Shown: one piece after another, positions 1 to 12,954 of the stretch
Layout: every line of letters starts with the position of its first letter
Numbering within the stretch: position 1 is the stretch's first letter
NCBI GenBank assembly: GCA_002749535.1
Contig: MZZL01000403.1
Coordinates: 261,630-325,629, forward strand
Source: Apophysomyces variabilis
Taxonomy: Eukaryota > Mucoromycota > Mucoromycetes > Mucorales > Mucoraceae
Direction of reading: 5' to 3'
DNA length: 64,000 nucleotides
Notes under the pieces: model-generated
The model's database searches: none
The model's input: the letters and a program-made list of their open reading frames with translations, nothing else
Told to the model about the DNA's origin: nothing
Program-made: the position numbers and the translations under genes

Positions 1-1135
1 ATTCTGTAAGTTTCTGGTGCAGCTTCCGTCTTCGAGGCAATAACCATAAAAATTTTTGCTCCAGGAATGGCAAGTAGTCATAGAGGCGATCTTCATGACC
101 TGCCATGATGCTGTTGTACATCGTAACCCACTTGTTGTTTGGCTCTTCGAGCGCATGGAAATCAAATCCTAGAAGTGACAGTTAGAATTCGGGAGTTGGT
201 CTTCAATTAGTATCGTTTTCTTTTACCGAATCCGGCTTTGCCAATGGCATCTAAGGTCCAACGCTCCATAAGGTCAGGAACATCGACAGTACTTTCCATA
301 CGATCCATGATCTTGAACAAGGTCTGGGCTAATGTGCCAAATAATTCGACGGGCATGGATCGATGAAAGGCCGGATTGGTAATCTGAGATAGAGCACAAG
401 AAACAAGGATGAATAGAAATGAATCGTTAATTAAAACAGTTTTGCATAACGGAGCCACGACGGATATCTACCGCATTTCCTCTTTTTTTCTTTTCTTTTT
501 TTTTCCTCCACTTGCCTTGCGTTGTCGTTTCCAGTCGGCACCGTTCAAAAGTACAACATTAGGGCCACGCGTAAAGCGCCCCGGTATAGTGCTTTGTCTC
601 CCATCGGCGATATCCAACTTTGGAAACGCGTCTACCGTTACATAGTAACGTCAGATTAAAGCGGGAGCCGTACACTGTTGATCGTTTCTTTTACCTGCTC
701 GCAGTAACAATGTCTTTGCAGCGACTGGATCAGCCACAAACGCGCACCATCCGAACGCTGTAGGGCGCTACAATCATCAACATATGGACATGTTTCTAAG
801 TACCACATTCTACTATAAGCACGTTTCCTTACCATGTATATGCCATTGCTTGCTTCCTTCTCTAGAAGGGGTCGAAAAAGACGCCTCGCGTAATGTGGGT
901 TCGGGGTGCCTTTGATGTTGTGAATCATAAAGGACAAGAAGTTCACACGAGGAATATGGCGCACCGATCGGTCGGGAAGAAAAAGACTGTCAAGTACAGC
1001 GTAAAGAAGGATCATTGCCGCAGCTGATCCTAGCAGTGGGCGCATACGCTCTTTGTCCTTGAAAAAGGGTAATAGAAAGGTCTCATAGACATTCTGAATC
1101 TTTTCAAAAGGGATATGCTGCTTAAGTTGCTCCAT
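1..1135 (-). CDS. Cytochrome P450, N-terminal part (runs off the left edge)
   Basis: Haem-thiolate monooxygenase, presumably ER-anchored, substrate unknown. The start is the ATG at 1135; residues 36-56 or so form a hydrophobic membrane anchor. Exons read on through a segment with NGADWKRQRK and then PAFHRSMPVELFG (about 330-370), the conserved B'/C-helix region of fungal P450s, followed by a stretch ending DAIGKAGFG and FDFHALEEPNNKWV near 140-240. This resembles the CYP509/CYP5205-type families expanded in Mucorales (from memory). Introns interrupt near 380-480, 640-690, 780-840 and 180-225. The I-helix, ExxR and haem-binding Cys lie outside the window, so integrity cannot be judged. Family assignment is firm; subfamily is inference. 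Confidence 0.88.
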
Positions 1136-3374
1136 GTTTTGGTTTTGCTCCTGGCATACTGCCCGGATCCAGGAGATTCCAAGTATTTATAGGCAAAGTG
1201 AGTTCGCGATACGCCGTAGGGCTACAGTCTTGGCAGCGCATTGGTCCGGTAATATCTAGCCCGAGATTCGTCCACTTTTACTTCTTTAGTAAACAGTATG
1301 CTTAAAAATCTGCAATACATTCTGAATAGGTAAAATGATGGGGACAGAGCGTCAATTATGGAAAGAAGGATGGGGAAATGATAATTCCGCTTAACCGAGC
1401 CTATCAGGTCGTTCTGTACGGACTGGAAGGGGCAAAAACAAGCGGGAAATTGACTCATCCGGATTTTCCAAAAGGCGATACCGTGAGCACCCGACCATAG
1501 GTATACCCAACTACTGTCTTCTCTGATCTTTTTGAAGATTGAGGCCAAAATAATTTAGATAGAACGTATTAATATGAAATGTGTTAACATTATAGAGTGC
1601 CAAATTAAAACGCAATGTTTGGCTTGATTAACAAATCTTTACTACTATTAGATTATAGTCATGATAACTACGATATAATAAAACAGGATATCTCATGGAA
1701 CTACTAGATAAGCTCTTAACAAACCACATAAACGCCTTCATTATTTTATCGTCGAATTTACTGATTGTTCCACTAGTTCCGTACTATAATCGACCATTTG
1801 GGAAAGATCCTTTACAACCGCGGCTATAGCTTATACCGGTTCGTATGACACCGGCACCCTTACTCAGAGAAGGGATAATAGAACTCTCCTTTTATTATTG
1901 GTAACAGCGTGGTTAATCCGTTAAGCAGAAGCAAACAAAGTACTTCTAAGGCAGCAAAGCGAAGAAAAAGAGAAAAGAAAGGTCGATAGATGCTGCAGTG
2001 ATCTTGCATACTGGTGGATCTTCGCTATAATTAAATGTATGATAAGTAATCGCGTTTGTGGTGCTGTACCTACCATTGGTCTTCCTGATGGCTGCTGTTT
2101 TCTATGAATAAGTGTGTTTACTATGGATAAACCAGGTTCTGCAAAGGTAAAGCTCCGACTTACGTTCTGTTGGAGGATATACTGATGGGAACTAGCCCGT
2201 TCAGTATGCAAAGTCCTTTGGCGACCTATGAGTTCTTAATTCCTTTAGTGATATCTAGCCATTGTAGGCCTTTTCCTCAACCAAAGAATTGCTCTTTGTT
2301 GGTTTTGCTGGCATACACTACTCCACGGAATATTGTAGTCGTACATATCTAGTGCAATATATTCGCCGTTGCTTTATTATCATCATCACCGAAGAACTCT
2401 TTTTGCAAGTAATCTCTTAAATAACCTATCAAAGGTGGCGGTGCATAAGTCTTATTGTCTAGACCTCCTTGGGTCTGGCTCTTCGTAGCTAAATCGGAGG
2501 ACTTTGTGTCGGCTCTTGACGTTCCTGGAGTACCTGGAGCGCACAGTTCATAGGTAGTAGGGTGGGTTTGCTGCAAATCAGGCTGTTGCTATTATTTATC
2601 CAGGAATGTTTCTATGGGCGCAGAACGTTTGCTCAGCATCTTGGTTGCTGCGTGTACACTATGGATGGTAGGCTGCGAGCTAGTCAAGGATAGAGGAAAC
2701 GAATAGAATAGATTGGCAGGACGTCGTTATAAAACGTTTACTAAATGTACATTTGAGATAAGGTTACTGTTTGGTTATGTTGATACTCTCCTATGTATTT
2801 TGCGGCTTGTTAAGTAGGATTCTCATATAGAACGTTGAAACCTCGGATGTATCTGGAAAAAGTCCCAGAATTTGCTAATTCTGGATAATTTTATCGTGCT
2901 GTACATACATTGAGCTATGAATGAATGATGTCATTTATTTATTATAACCATCTATTTTTGAATGAGAACAGTGAATGTCAGAAAACGTCAGGCCCCATCA
3001 TCGTTATCAAAATCTATAGCAAGCTCAGGATGAAAGAATGCTTCGTAAAGATAAAGATGAAAAAACTTCATGCTTGAAAAAGAAATAGGTGCACAGCTGT
3101 TCTCTTTTTCAAATAGACGCATGTACTCTTTGGATTTTAATGGCTAAAATGAATTAAAAATGAAAAGAAAATAATGACAGTTTAAGATATGTGGGACTAG
3201 GGTCTTTGCTTTGCTTTCTTTTTCTTCGTGGTTCGATGGTTAATGCAATGTCAGATGCAAGCCATCAGGATAGATAAAAAGACGGTGGGAATCGATACAG
3301 TGGTAAATGTACTTGTTTGTTTTTGCTCTTCTTTTTCTTTCTTGCTCCACTGGCTTCTTTAACGAGAATACATC
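1136..3374. other. Gene-free interval, possible relics
   Basis: Over 2.2 kb between the P450 start and the acyl-CoA synthetase 3' end. It is AT-rich and contains only short open frames on the minus strand (about 1222-1548, 1921-2211, 2349-2576) without any domain I recognise. The frame at 2349-2576 looks mildly coding (Pro/Thr/Asp-rich, 75 residues). At about 2352-2372 the minus strand would read NGEYIAL in another frame, a heptad also present in the neighbouring synthetase. Confidence 0.4.
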
Positions 3375-5914
3375 TTAGCATTTCTCGATCCTAGTATGGA
3401 GACATAGAGTTAGTTTACAATGACAACAGCAAACCAGATGGTTAAACGTACATTGCTTTTAACTGTGTCGCGTAATAGGTATGAATGTCTCTACGTTTCA
3501 ATTTTTGTGCGGCTGTCAGTAATCCCTGGAGAAGAACAGAAATGTTAGGTACGAAGATATAGTCGCATTTGTATTTTGCTTGTTTTACCATCTCGCTTGT
3601 CCACAGGTCTTTACATAACCAAACGTCTTGGATAATCTCTGTTCCTTTTAGTCCTCCTTTCTTCGCTTGGGCTTGCAAAACCTGAAGTACAAGTGCACGG
3701 GCTGCTTTATCTTCGCACAATGCTTCCCAATCCTTGTCTTTCAGATCGGGATGTCGCTCTGCCACCATTTGGCGTAATTGCGCTTCGATAGGAACCACCA
3801 AGGCTACCGGCTTGGGGTAAAGCGAGTCTGCATAAACACACATATTCTCGACCACGACAGATGTCTTGTAGATGCTTTCAAGCTTTTCCAGTGCAATATA
3901 CTCGCCATTGCTAAGCTTAACCAGATTCTTTTTTCTATCAATGACGCGCAGCGTGCCTCGTTCAGTCCATTCACCGATGTCGCCCGTTCGTAACCAGCCG
4001 TCTTCCGTGAGCGCCTCTCGTGTTTCGTCTTCCCTCTTAAAGTAGCCTGAAGTTATAGAAGGTCCACGGATCCAGATTTCACCTTGAGCCCTTGGCTCGT
4101 TAGTGCATAAGTATCCAGCTTCAGGTACATCCACGAGTTTGACTTCCACGCAAGGTACAGGCGCACCGACCTCACCATGAGCAAACTGCTCTGGTGCCAT
4201 GACGGAACACATACTGGAAACAAATTAAAATACTAAGGTAAGTCTACCTTATCTTTCAAAAGTTTTATCTTTCTCTCGCTGACATTACCCGCAACTACAA
4301 AATGAATCTATGAATGAGCAAATAGGTTTCGGTAGGCTGGCTTATTATCCTTTTCCTTTTTTTCCTTTTTACCTTTCTGTCATACCATAGCCTCCAAGAA
4401 TAGGACATGCCGCCAACGAAAGGAATCGTTGGGTTTCGGATGATAAGGGTGCACCACCTGATAAAGCATAGCGTAATCTACCACCTAGCTGTTTCTTCAC
4501 ATCCTTAAACACCACTTTATCCAAGACACCTGTTGGTAAACCCCAGTTTTGCAACATCGATTTGAATTCAATAGCACCAAAGAAGATCTTTTCTATGCGT
4601 GGACCACGTTCCACCACCTTGCCAAGCACAGTCTTTCGGATGGTTTCCCACACTTGGGGCACACCAGTCATGATGGAGGGACTGAAGGCTCGGATGTCAC
4701 CATGACAATTCCGGACGGATGCATCTGTCAGCGTCCGAATGGTACCATAACCCAACGTCAGGCCCAAGAAGATACAGAGGTTTTCCACTAAGAATTCAAG
4801 GACGTGAGCCAAAGGTAGATAGGCCATCATGCTATCTTCTGCCTCGACCAGGTGTTGCAACATCCGACACACGCCAGCAACTAGATAGATTCATGTACAA
4901 TTAATAAAAGGACACAGGGTAACGAATGGGTAAAGATTCTTACTGGCAGCCACGACGTTGCCATGGGTCAAGACCACGCCTTTGGGATCCCCGGTACTTC
5001 CACTGGTATACATAATACAGGCAATATCTTCCGATTTAGGTCTCGCTGGCGTGGCATCTTTGTGTTCCTCGCCAAGTCGATGTAAATCATCGAATGATAT
5101 CAGAGTGTCTACGCGATTTTTCAAGTTCTCTAAAGCATCCTTGGCAGGTTCTCCACGGTAAATGATGTGACGCACGTGAGGACAGTCAGTAAGGATGTTG
5201 TCAAGAATAGGAAGTTGATCTCCGTTAATAAAGCAGAGACTGGCTCCCGATTCATTCAATGAATGCTTTAATCCATCCGGCCCTAATGTATCATAAGCCG
5301 TGACGATGGTTACTGCTTGAGAAAAGGCGCCTAAAGGGAAAAAAAAAAAGGACATGCGATGTTGAGCCCACTCCATTCTTTTACATATATAAATTCCCTC
5401 TCGCTCTCTTGATCTTACCATGAGCCATCAACATCCATTCCACACTACGAGGAAAGAATAAGGCGTCAATTACCAACTTTTTCATTGACAGCTTTTGCTT
5501 CTTTCTTTACCTTGTGGATGCAAAAATCTCCATTTTATCTCCTGGTTTTAGTCCAAGCTTCTTTAAACCGGATCCAAGGGTCTGGGTGAGCGTAAAGGCT
5601 TCTGCATAAGTGTAATAATGGTATGGGCTCAGCTGGAAATAAGACCAAGTCTTTGTTTCCTTTTTCTCGACACCATTGACGACTTTGACAATTTGTTTTT
5701 CCTGCTTGAATTCTTTTTCTAGTTTACGATAACCAAAAGCTCGACGGTCTTGGTAAAGAGAAGCACTGTATCTGAGGATGTCAAACAGGGTCTCCACTCC
5801 TTGAGCGGGTACTGTCATGAGTTCATCGGGTGCCAGAATGGATCTTCGAATGGGCGTTTCACCCGGTACTTTTGGTCCCACTTCAATGGAGTATTGTTGT
5901 TGCATTGGTGTCAA
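3375..5914 (-). CDS. Long-chain fatty-acyl-CoA synthetase (Faa1/Faa4-like)
   Basis: Activates long-chain fatty acids with ATP and CoA via an acyl-adenylate for lipid synthesis, import and beta-oxidation. The protein starts at the ATG at 5914. Exon 3 carries the AMP-binding motif YTSGSTGDPKGVVLTHGN near 4960-5020, a later exon has LSGGAPLS and GGYGMTE (4375-4460), and the FACS signature runs from WLRTGDIGEW to KLSNGEYIALE (3890-4000). At least five exons, about 690 residues, normal for eukaryotic FACS. The C-terminal exon has GLLTAAQKLKRRDIHTYYA after a 66-base in-frame intron. The last codons are ambiguous: either stop at 3442, or splice a GTACGT..CTAG intron (3451-3391) and stop at 3375; I took the longer extent. 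No peroxisomal or mitochondrial signal is evident at the N-terminus. Confidence 0.93.
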
Positions 5915-7029
5915 ATGGGCTTAATATTCCGAACAAGTAAAAAACAGAAACAAAAGGAAAAGATAAAAGAGGGGGAATAGTAAACCAGTTGAAGTCTGAA
6001 ACTCGAAATAAAAATCACTGCGTTTTTATTTCGTAACTTGGGAAATCGCGAGTTTAAACCGTTTTTTTTTCTGCAGCCAAATTTTCACATGGAGAGTGCG
6101 GATCAAATATGGAAAGAGAGGTGGTCCTTCCGCTTTACACAAAGGAGAAAACCCATTATTTTCCCTCTGAATACCATAAATCACATCGCATAGAACCACG
6201 AGGTCTCGTACCATGTTCAAGTAACAATATCTTGGTTTAGTGTGCTTTTTTTTTCCCATGGCGTATTTTGGTCCTAGAACCCATCTGATCTTCCCCAGGG
6301 GAAGTTTAAACACGTTATTTATCTATCAGTAATCACCCGCCCACCCCCTTTGTTTTCCTTCTTTCCTATGGATTACCGTGCGCGCATTTTTCTTTCTGCT
6401 GTGATTATGATCCTTCCGTATTACCAAAGTACAGGGCCCGCCCGATTTCAACATGCATGCATTAGGGGATCCAGGGAATAAAATAGGATTGCTCCTAACT
6501 TCCCACGTTTCATATTGAATTGTCCCAGGGCATGTATCTAAAGGCATCTAAGACAGAGAAAGACAGATATCACTTTTTTGATGTCAATGATTTATGCCAT
6601 CAATCATTGACAATGTCTCTAAAAAAAGGAATGGGGATTATTATATGTCTTGGCAAGAGAATTTTGACGCCAAACAAACAACTCCATGTATGTGTTTCAT
6701 GAGATGCAGATAGATAAAATAACCTCTTCCTTTTCCATCCATCATCAAACAGTTTGTGTATCCATAAGGATGGAAGTAGTGTAGCCACGACAAGAAGGTC
6801 CTTTTCCTCTTTTCAACAAGTTAATCCAACTTGGAAAAAGGAGACAAGAATAGGCAATTCTCCTTTTTCTAATCATTTAAATCATTTATCTTTTCTCCCA
6901 CCCCCTTTTCTTTATCTCTTTCTCCGCCTCAACTGAGAAGATGATGTCAGATTGAAAAAAGGGATACCCTTCACTCTCATTATTCACCGTATTTTTCCGA
7001 AGACAATAGGAAGTTTAAAAACCTCTTTG
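5915..7029. other. Intergenic interval, nothing recognised
   Basis: Upstream of the acyl-CoA synthetase and downstream of the minus-strand gene at 7030. It contains homopolymer runs and short frames with no coding character. It presumably includes the synthetase promoter (minus strand, above 5915). Confidence 0.5.
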
Positions 7030-8502
7030 TCACTTTTTATCCGATAAAGTCCGCAATCGGTCGGCTACCCAAGTACTAGTGGATGGCTCCGATACTTCTG
7101 TCCAAGAACCGGAGGCATTATCATCCTGCTCAGGATGGATATACCGAGACACCGATTCGGTTGACAAAACAGGAGGATCCAATGTTGATCGTGTGGCCTT
7201 GTTTATCATAGGTCGTGCCCGTATAATACGTTGATGCAATTGATCCAATTCCGGCCATCGTTCTGCAAAAGCGGAGTGACCAATCCGGTCTTCCGGATCC
7301 AAATGGCGTTCTATTTGACACAGGACATCAAAAATATTCATGGCATATTGATTTGTCTGTTGCGCCTGCGATTTCAAATTATGAACTAGATTGAAAAAAG
7401 AAAAAGAAAAATTAGGCGTAACAGTTCTTTGCCATTATAGACACCTCTTTTTCCTTCCTTTTTACCTTCATTTAATCGTTCAGAAGCTGTCCGTGCTTGA
7501 TTTAACGCAGTTGAAAGAGCTTGTGTGGCACGCAGACTCAGATCGTCTATGTACTTAATTCTTTGCAATAGAACTTTCTTTTTTTTTCTTAGTCAATATA
7601 TGTACAGGTATTGATGCGAACAAAAAGCGGTATTATATCCCTAGATATACACTTGCCTGTTCATGGCTTATAGAAGACATCCATTCTTTACCATATCTCT
7701 GGAGTTCCCACAGTATATGCATCAAAGGCTCGTGTCTCACTACATTCAAAAGGATGAACATCCAAATCTTGTCATGCTCTTTCTTTCGTTTTTCTTATCG
7801 TACGCACATCCATCAGGATCAGATATTTGTGGCAACCGATGCTCTTGGCGAATGCCTAACAGGCCTTTCAAGCTGAATGTAGAACGCTTTGTGTCTTTTA
7901 TAAAGGGCTCAAACTACCGAGCGACATTCATCGATTGGCGACGTTCTAAAGAAGATCTTATAGTTACCTGCTTTATATGATGCAACTGTCTCATTTCCTC
8001 ATCTTCTTCTTCCATAGAAGGCGCGGAAACCACGTTGATAATTCCCTGTATTATTTCGTTATCTTGCCATTCGTGCACTCATAGCAGCCTTAGAACTTGC
8101 TTCGTCATCCATATCAGGAACGGTGTCTCCGTCTCTGTCGTCCTTGCCTTCTTCCGCTGGGGTAAAGTCTGATCAGTGTTGTTTTTACGAAAAGATAATG
8201 ATAGCTGTATACCAGTGATTTCGCTAAAAGATGATGCTGCGGAACGGGCGTTAAGGGGGTTTATTCGCGAAGGAATGGCAAATTGGCCATCAGTACTATG
8301 GCGTCTATTTAAAGTGGACGATTGTAGATGTTGCTTCTGTTGTTGTGCGATCTCAGACAGGAATAATTCAGATCGTGGACGTTCCTGCCGTTCCACGGGT
8401 TGCCGAACTCGGGTAGCAGATGATTGATCTTGTCCCTACATTTTAAGCGCCCGCGATCCGTAAGAGAGAGAAAGACTTCTCGCTCCCTGAGTTGCCTACC
8501 AT
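7030..8502 (-). CDS. Unrecognised multi-exon gene (frame uncertain)
   Basis: Several minus-strand blocks look coding and lie in order. Around 8079-8434 there is a Ser/Gln-rich block with a basic QRKKAR patch. A short acidic block, DTVPDMDDEASSK, lies near 8085-8130 in a shifted frame. Near 7975-8065 there is NEIIQGIINVVSAPSMEEED. A helical block, ALSTALNQARTASERLNEG, lies near 7470-7540. The C-terminal exon is 7030-7385, ending RLRTLSDKK. The best start I found is an ATG at 8502 that is split off by an intron (GTAGGC to TGTAG), giving MGQDQSSATR. Two frame changes near 8045-8130 are not explained by normal-length introns, so this may be a pseudogene or have unusual splicing. I do not recognise the family; it looks like a small helical, partly disordered nuclear protein. 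Confidence 0.4.
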
Positions 8503-8554
8503 AGATGGAAGGAAAAAAAGTGCTGGTGATATGCTCGCCTTGGTCAGTTCGCAC

Positions 8555-11500
8555 ACGTTATAACGTGTGACGTCGGACGCCAACCTCAACGAAGCATGGA
8601 TGATCGTTATGCACCCAGTAAGTGACAGTATGTTAGGGCAAGAACTGCAATGAAGTCGAACTTATGATCATGATATCGGAAGAGGTATTTAGATAAGCAT
8701 CTACTTTTACCATTAGAACGTCGCGCTTTATCACGACAATTATGCATGGGCCGACCTGTTACACGAAGTCGCCTAGATTGCTCGCAGCTGTTACGGGTTG
8801 GAAGTTCAATGTTTCTTTTTTTTTCCTGATATGAAGCATTTTAAAGAAAGAAGTACGTTTTCGAGCTAGTTCTATGCGAACGATAGAGTGCTGGGGCATC
8901 TGGGCAGACAATGCCTTGTGGGTCATTTGAAAAATGTAACCAAACCTTCGACTTGTTGTGGACTGTTTGTACACCAACAACTGTTAAGAAGAGACACTGT
9001 GCGTGGCTTCATACCGGATTACACCGTTGCAGCAAACCACCAAGTCATATATCATGAAACTTATGATATTGTAACGTCCTTTGCAATAAATTCGCGCAGA
9101 CGATAGGTTATTCCGAGTTTTTGTGGTGCGTTGCAAATATGAGTTGAACCAAGAAGCAGATTCTTCCGCTGTTCAATGCTACTAAGTACGGCTCCGGTTC
9201 TTAAACCGGAATGCCATTTAGAGAGCTCCCATGCGGTCCTGGAGTAAGACGCGCATACCCCAGATGCTTGTTTGTCATCCTCAATCAAACGTTAGAAAAA
9301 CTGATTAAAAAAGATATGGATAACTCAGTGCTATACGAAGGGATATGTTAACCTTTTATTTTGGTTTGTATTTCCGTGTCCTTTTTCACAAATATAAGGT
9401 ATTATTGTTTATTATCAACGGAACTAGAGCAAACCTTCTCTATTCGACGTAAGAGATCCGAACCCATTATCAGCTGTGGTACGTGCAAACGTATAATTTT
9501 AACCTTCTTTCTCGGCACACATAAACACATGGCTAGCAATCAATCAATCAAATAATACTTGGACGCATAAAATGAGGGATGCCCATGGTAAGAAAATAAT
9601 GGCTTATGGATGGAATGGGGATCCTCACTCAAGAAGTGAATAAGTTAGAGTGAGCCTGCCTAAGAAAAACTGTAGGTGTTGACGAAATAACAACCACTTA
9701 AACTAGCCTGGCTTTTTAATCAAATCTCCTTGTTATACAGAGGTTGTAGTATTTGCTTGATAAGCTCTATTGGAATAAGACAGGCACATTGGTTACAGAT
9801 TGGATGCAGTAACACATTTAGTTTGACAGGAGCAAGAACATATTCAAAAAGAGGGACGCGAGCTGGAAAAGATAGTTTGTGACATTGCCAAGCAGGCGCC
9901 TCAGTTTGTGACTAATGACAATGGATATGGGCAAACTTTATCGGAGTTGTGGTCTTGTTGAACCCTGATTTCTCCACGATTGCTGTCAAGGCAAATAGGA
10001 CTATGTCTGAAAATGGCACGCGTCAAACCAGCAAGTAGTTAGTGCCAAGCGCGGGAATACCGGTTCAACATCTAAGTGGATGTTCCAATTGTCTTCTGAC
10101 TCTATGGCTATCAGTTTCTCTTATCCCACCATCTTTGCATATGACATATCGTGCGAAACATTAAACGTTTTCCCGCTTTTAGCCTGTCATTTATCATCAA
10201 TGATATCATAATGTCCTTCGTCGCGAAACGGTTTTGCACCCATTCTCTGACGGGAAAGAAACCAGAAGAAAGCAATGTCGTTAATCTCATGAATTTTTCA
10301 ATGAGAACTCGGTTATTCACCTTTTTATTTAGCGGAACAGCGTAATGTAAAAACTGGCATATGTCTTGGAGTTGGAAGCAATGACATGAGGGGAAAATGA
10401 GATGAAGAAGTACACACAGACAATGCTCGCGAGGACGGCTGATGTCAGAGAAGCATGGACACAGCATTCAATTCGGCGACTCGTTTGCAAAACACAGGCT
10501 TGCCTGGTTTTACGGGTTTACGACTCAACAGTCTTGATAAGTGGATGTTTTCTTTTTGGTTGCCACCAGATTCTCGAATATTCTCACCCTTTACTTGTTT
10601 CAAACGCTTAACTGCATCAGCACACTTAGTGAACATACTCTGAAGGAAAGAAAACAGTAAAACCCGTAGGTCAATAAATCGCGCTGCTTCAAGAACAATT
10701 ACCCTTACTAGCCAAAAGAAGTCGATCGTATCACAAAGGGATTTAGATCTTGGTGTTCCAATGGTATTTGGCATTTGGGAAGACGTTCAAAAGATAGAAT
10801 GCTGCCATTTTCACGAGGTTGCATTATCCAGAGGCGCAAGACATTATCCTCATGCAACAATTATCGCTAAAAGCAAATGCAACTTTTAATTTGCCTCATC
10901 CACTTTTGAATCTTCAGACGGAGACCATTAGTAGTTTTGACTTATGTCCTTCCAATTTAATTTCCGGTAAGCTCGTCCTAGTCGGCAGACTACCAGGAAC
11001 TGGGCTTACTCTTGCTTCTTGAATAACCAAACCTGGTCTTACTCTTTTGCACGACTAACGATACCAATGATTCACCAAGTCGAAATACAAAGATTTATTA
11101 AACAACGCTTCGCGGCTTTTTTACCAATGTCAACGGCAGGCCGACGTTACAAGAATTAACCAAATCACAGATAAAAATAACCACGGCAAGCAGATCTTGT
11201 GCAACCTTGTTATGAATAAGAAAAGAGCAAGTAAGGTCGATAGTAGGAAGTGGTCTATGACGGATAACTTATGTATTCTCGGTATGATTGTAGCACGTAT
11301 GCAATGTATACATCAAGAAGGCCTCTCTACAATTGATCTAAATCACATCGAATGGCAATACGTGTATTCAGGTTAGATTATCGCCATAAAGGAAAGAACG
11401 GAATGGAGGAAGGGCAAATGCGGCAATTAGATGGCTGTAAAGTTGATGGTACACGAAATGAACAAAATTGTTCGCCAGTCCGTGCATTATCAAGCGCCGA

Positions 11501-12078
11501 TTCAGTTCGTGTGACCGGAGGACTTGGCGACCTGCTTCTTCTTTGTTATCGTTAACGCTTCTCGTATTCTCAATCGATAGGGAATTTGTACATATTACAT
11601 AGTCCATTGTTGCTATTCATGACCCGTTGTCCTTTTAGCAAAATCACTCAAGTGAAAGAACCTACAGCTTTGAACAACATCTCACAGATCCGTTTGGTAA
11701 TAATAGAAAAAGAAGCTTAATCAAGCGGATTCCTCCGACAAATACCGGTGTGTTAAAACAAGCTTCTGTGTGGTGGTTCGCTCACTTTGTTGATTTCTGT
11801 TTTCCAAAGTCTTAAACATTACCCTATTTCCTTTTTCCCTATTCTTTGTTTATGTGTCCATGCACCCTGTTTTCGGGAATGGGTGGCAAATAATGAGGGG
11901 AGGCCATGATAGTAAGTAAAGGACACGTGCAGATCGTATTACAACGGCGACCGAAAGTTACCATATTGGTTGGGAAAGCGCGCTGTTTGCTAGTTTTCTT
12001 ATTTTGTGTTTCCCTGTCATTTGGGAAGAGGGACATTCCTCTTATTCTTCTTCCTTTCTTCCTCCTCTTCTTTACCTG
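8555..12078. other. Gene-poor interval, no supported gene
   Basis: About 3.5 kb without a coding region I can defend. Minus-strand open frames at 10111-10467 (118 codons, ending QRWWDKRN) and 10445-10774 (109 codons, with a lysine-rich middle) are the longest, but their composition is not clearly protein-like and no motif is recognised. The interval has the same relic-like texture as 19.9-24.1 and 48.3-52.4 kb, so decayed mobile elements are plausible. Confidence 0.4.
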
Positions 12079-12954
12079 ATGGCTGGCTCATCTGAGAAAG
12101 TGATTCCTCCCCTTGTCCTTGTTCCCTTTGCCGTATTACATTCTCATATATTCTGGGTCTACTCGGTTCTTTGTTTTCTCTGCAACAACTTCACAGTCGA
12201 ACCAGTCTCACTATCACAAAAATTGGAAAAGACAAGACCACGCGCTCTTTCAGAACCACCCACGCCTCTATTAACCCTTCCATCATCATCATCGCCTCCT
12301 CCTTTCATCGCTCGACCACGAAGTACTACTCTAAGTGCAATTACTCTGGATGCTGATCGTCCTGCAAGACGTCAACGCCTCCTTCAACAATTTCAAAGCT
12401 ACATCCAATCCTCTCCAGCTGAATCCACCCTGAACGATGCCATCCTACGTTTAAAATCCCTCTCAAAAGACGAACGCACCAAAGCCTTATCTTCTCCTAA
12501 TTGGTGGCAAAGGACACGACAGATAGCCACCGTCTCAAACAGCAAAACAGCAAAGAAATTGGATGAGGATTCGACCAGTTCTCTCTCCTCAATGTCCCTA
12601 CCAGATACCCCTGTACTGGACCTCCGACCCATATTGAAACCATTACCGCCACCCACTTCACTATCGTCCTCGCCTTCATCCTCCTCTTCCTCCTCACCAA
12701 TAACAACTCCAGTCAAACGCCGATCGCGAGCGGTCAGCTTGCTCCTCTCCACATTCCAGTCGCGAACTGATTCGGATGTCCCTATAGAACCACCGCAAAA
12801 GAAGAAATTGAGCTTCCTCCGACCTCTTTCTCGTCAAAAGAACAAAGGTCAACCCGTTGTTTACCCTGCATCTCAGGATCGACCTCCGAAGAAAAGTACA
12901 AAAATACTTCGCAGCCTAACACAATGGAAACGACAGAAACGAGTATCATGTTGA
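12079..12954 (+). CDS. Ser/Pro-rich hypothetical protein
   Basis: An open frame of 291 residues from the ATG at 12079; an in-frame ATG at 12004 is possible but its extension is low in coding character. The first 40 residues are hydrophobic (VFWVYSVLCFL-like) and might instead be 5' UTR or an intron, so the true start is uncertain. From about residue 45 the protein is strongly Ser/Pro-rich with serine homopolymers. A small ordered-looking block reads DADRPARRQRLLQQFQSYIQ and then DERTKALSSPNWWQRTR (middle third). The C-terminus is basic and ends WKRQKRVSC; the terminal Cys after a basic stretch is notable but is not a CaaX box. No family recognised; probably disordered and phosphorylated. Confidence 0.6.
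   Translation: MAGSSEKVIPPLVLVPFAVLHSHIFWVYSVLCFLCNNFTVEPVSLSQKLEKTRPRALSEPPTPLLTLPSSSSPPPFIARPRSTTLSAITLDADRPARRQRLLQQFQSYIQSSPAESTLNDAILRLKSLSKDERTKALSSPNWWQRTRQIATVSNSKTAKKLDEDSTSSLSSMSLPDTPVLDLRPILKPLPPPTSLSSSPSSSSSSSPITTPVKRRSRAVSLLLSTFQSRTDSDVPIEPPQKKKLSFLRPLSRQKNKGQPVVYPASQDRPPKKSTKILRSLTQWKRQKRVSC

Noticed and set aside
1222..1548. 108-codon minus-strand frame next to the P450
   Set aside because: Aromatic-rich, no recognisable family, no supporting splice structure or leader; likely chance.
10111..10774. Two overlapping minus-strand open frames of about 110 codons
   Set aside because: No motif, composition not clearly protein-like, and neighbouring frames full of stops; they remain possible relics but cannot be supported.
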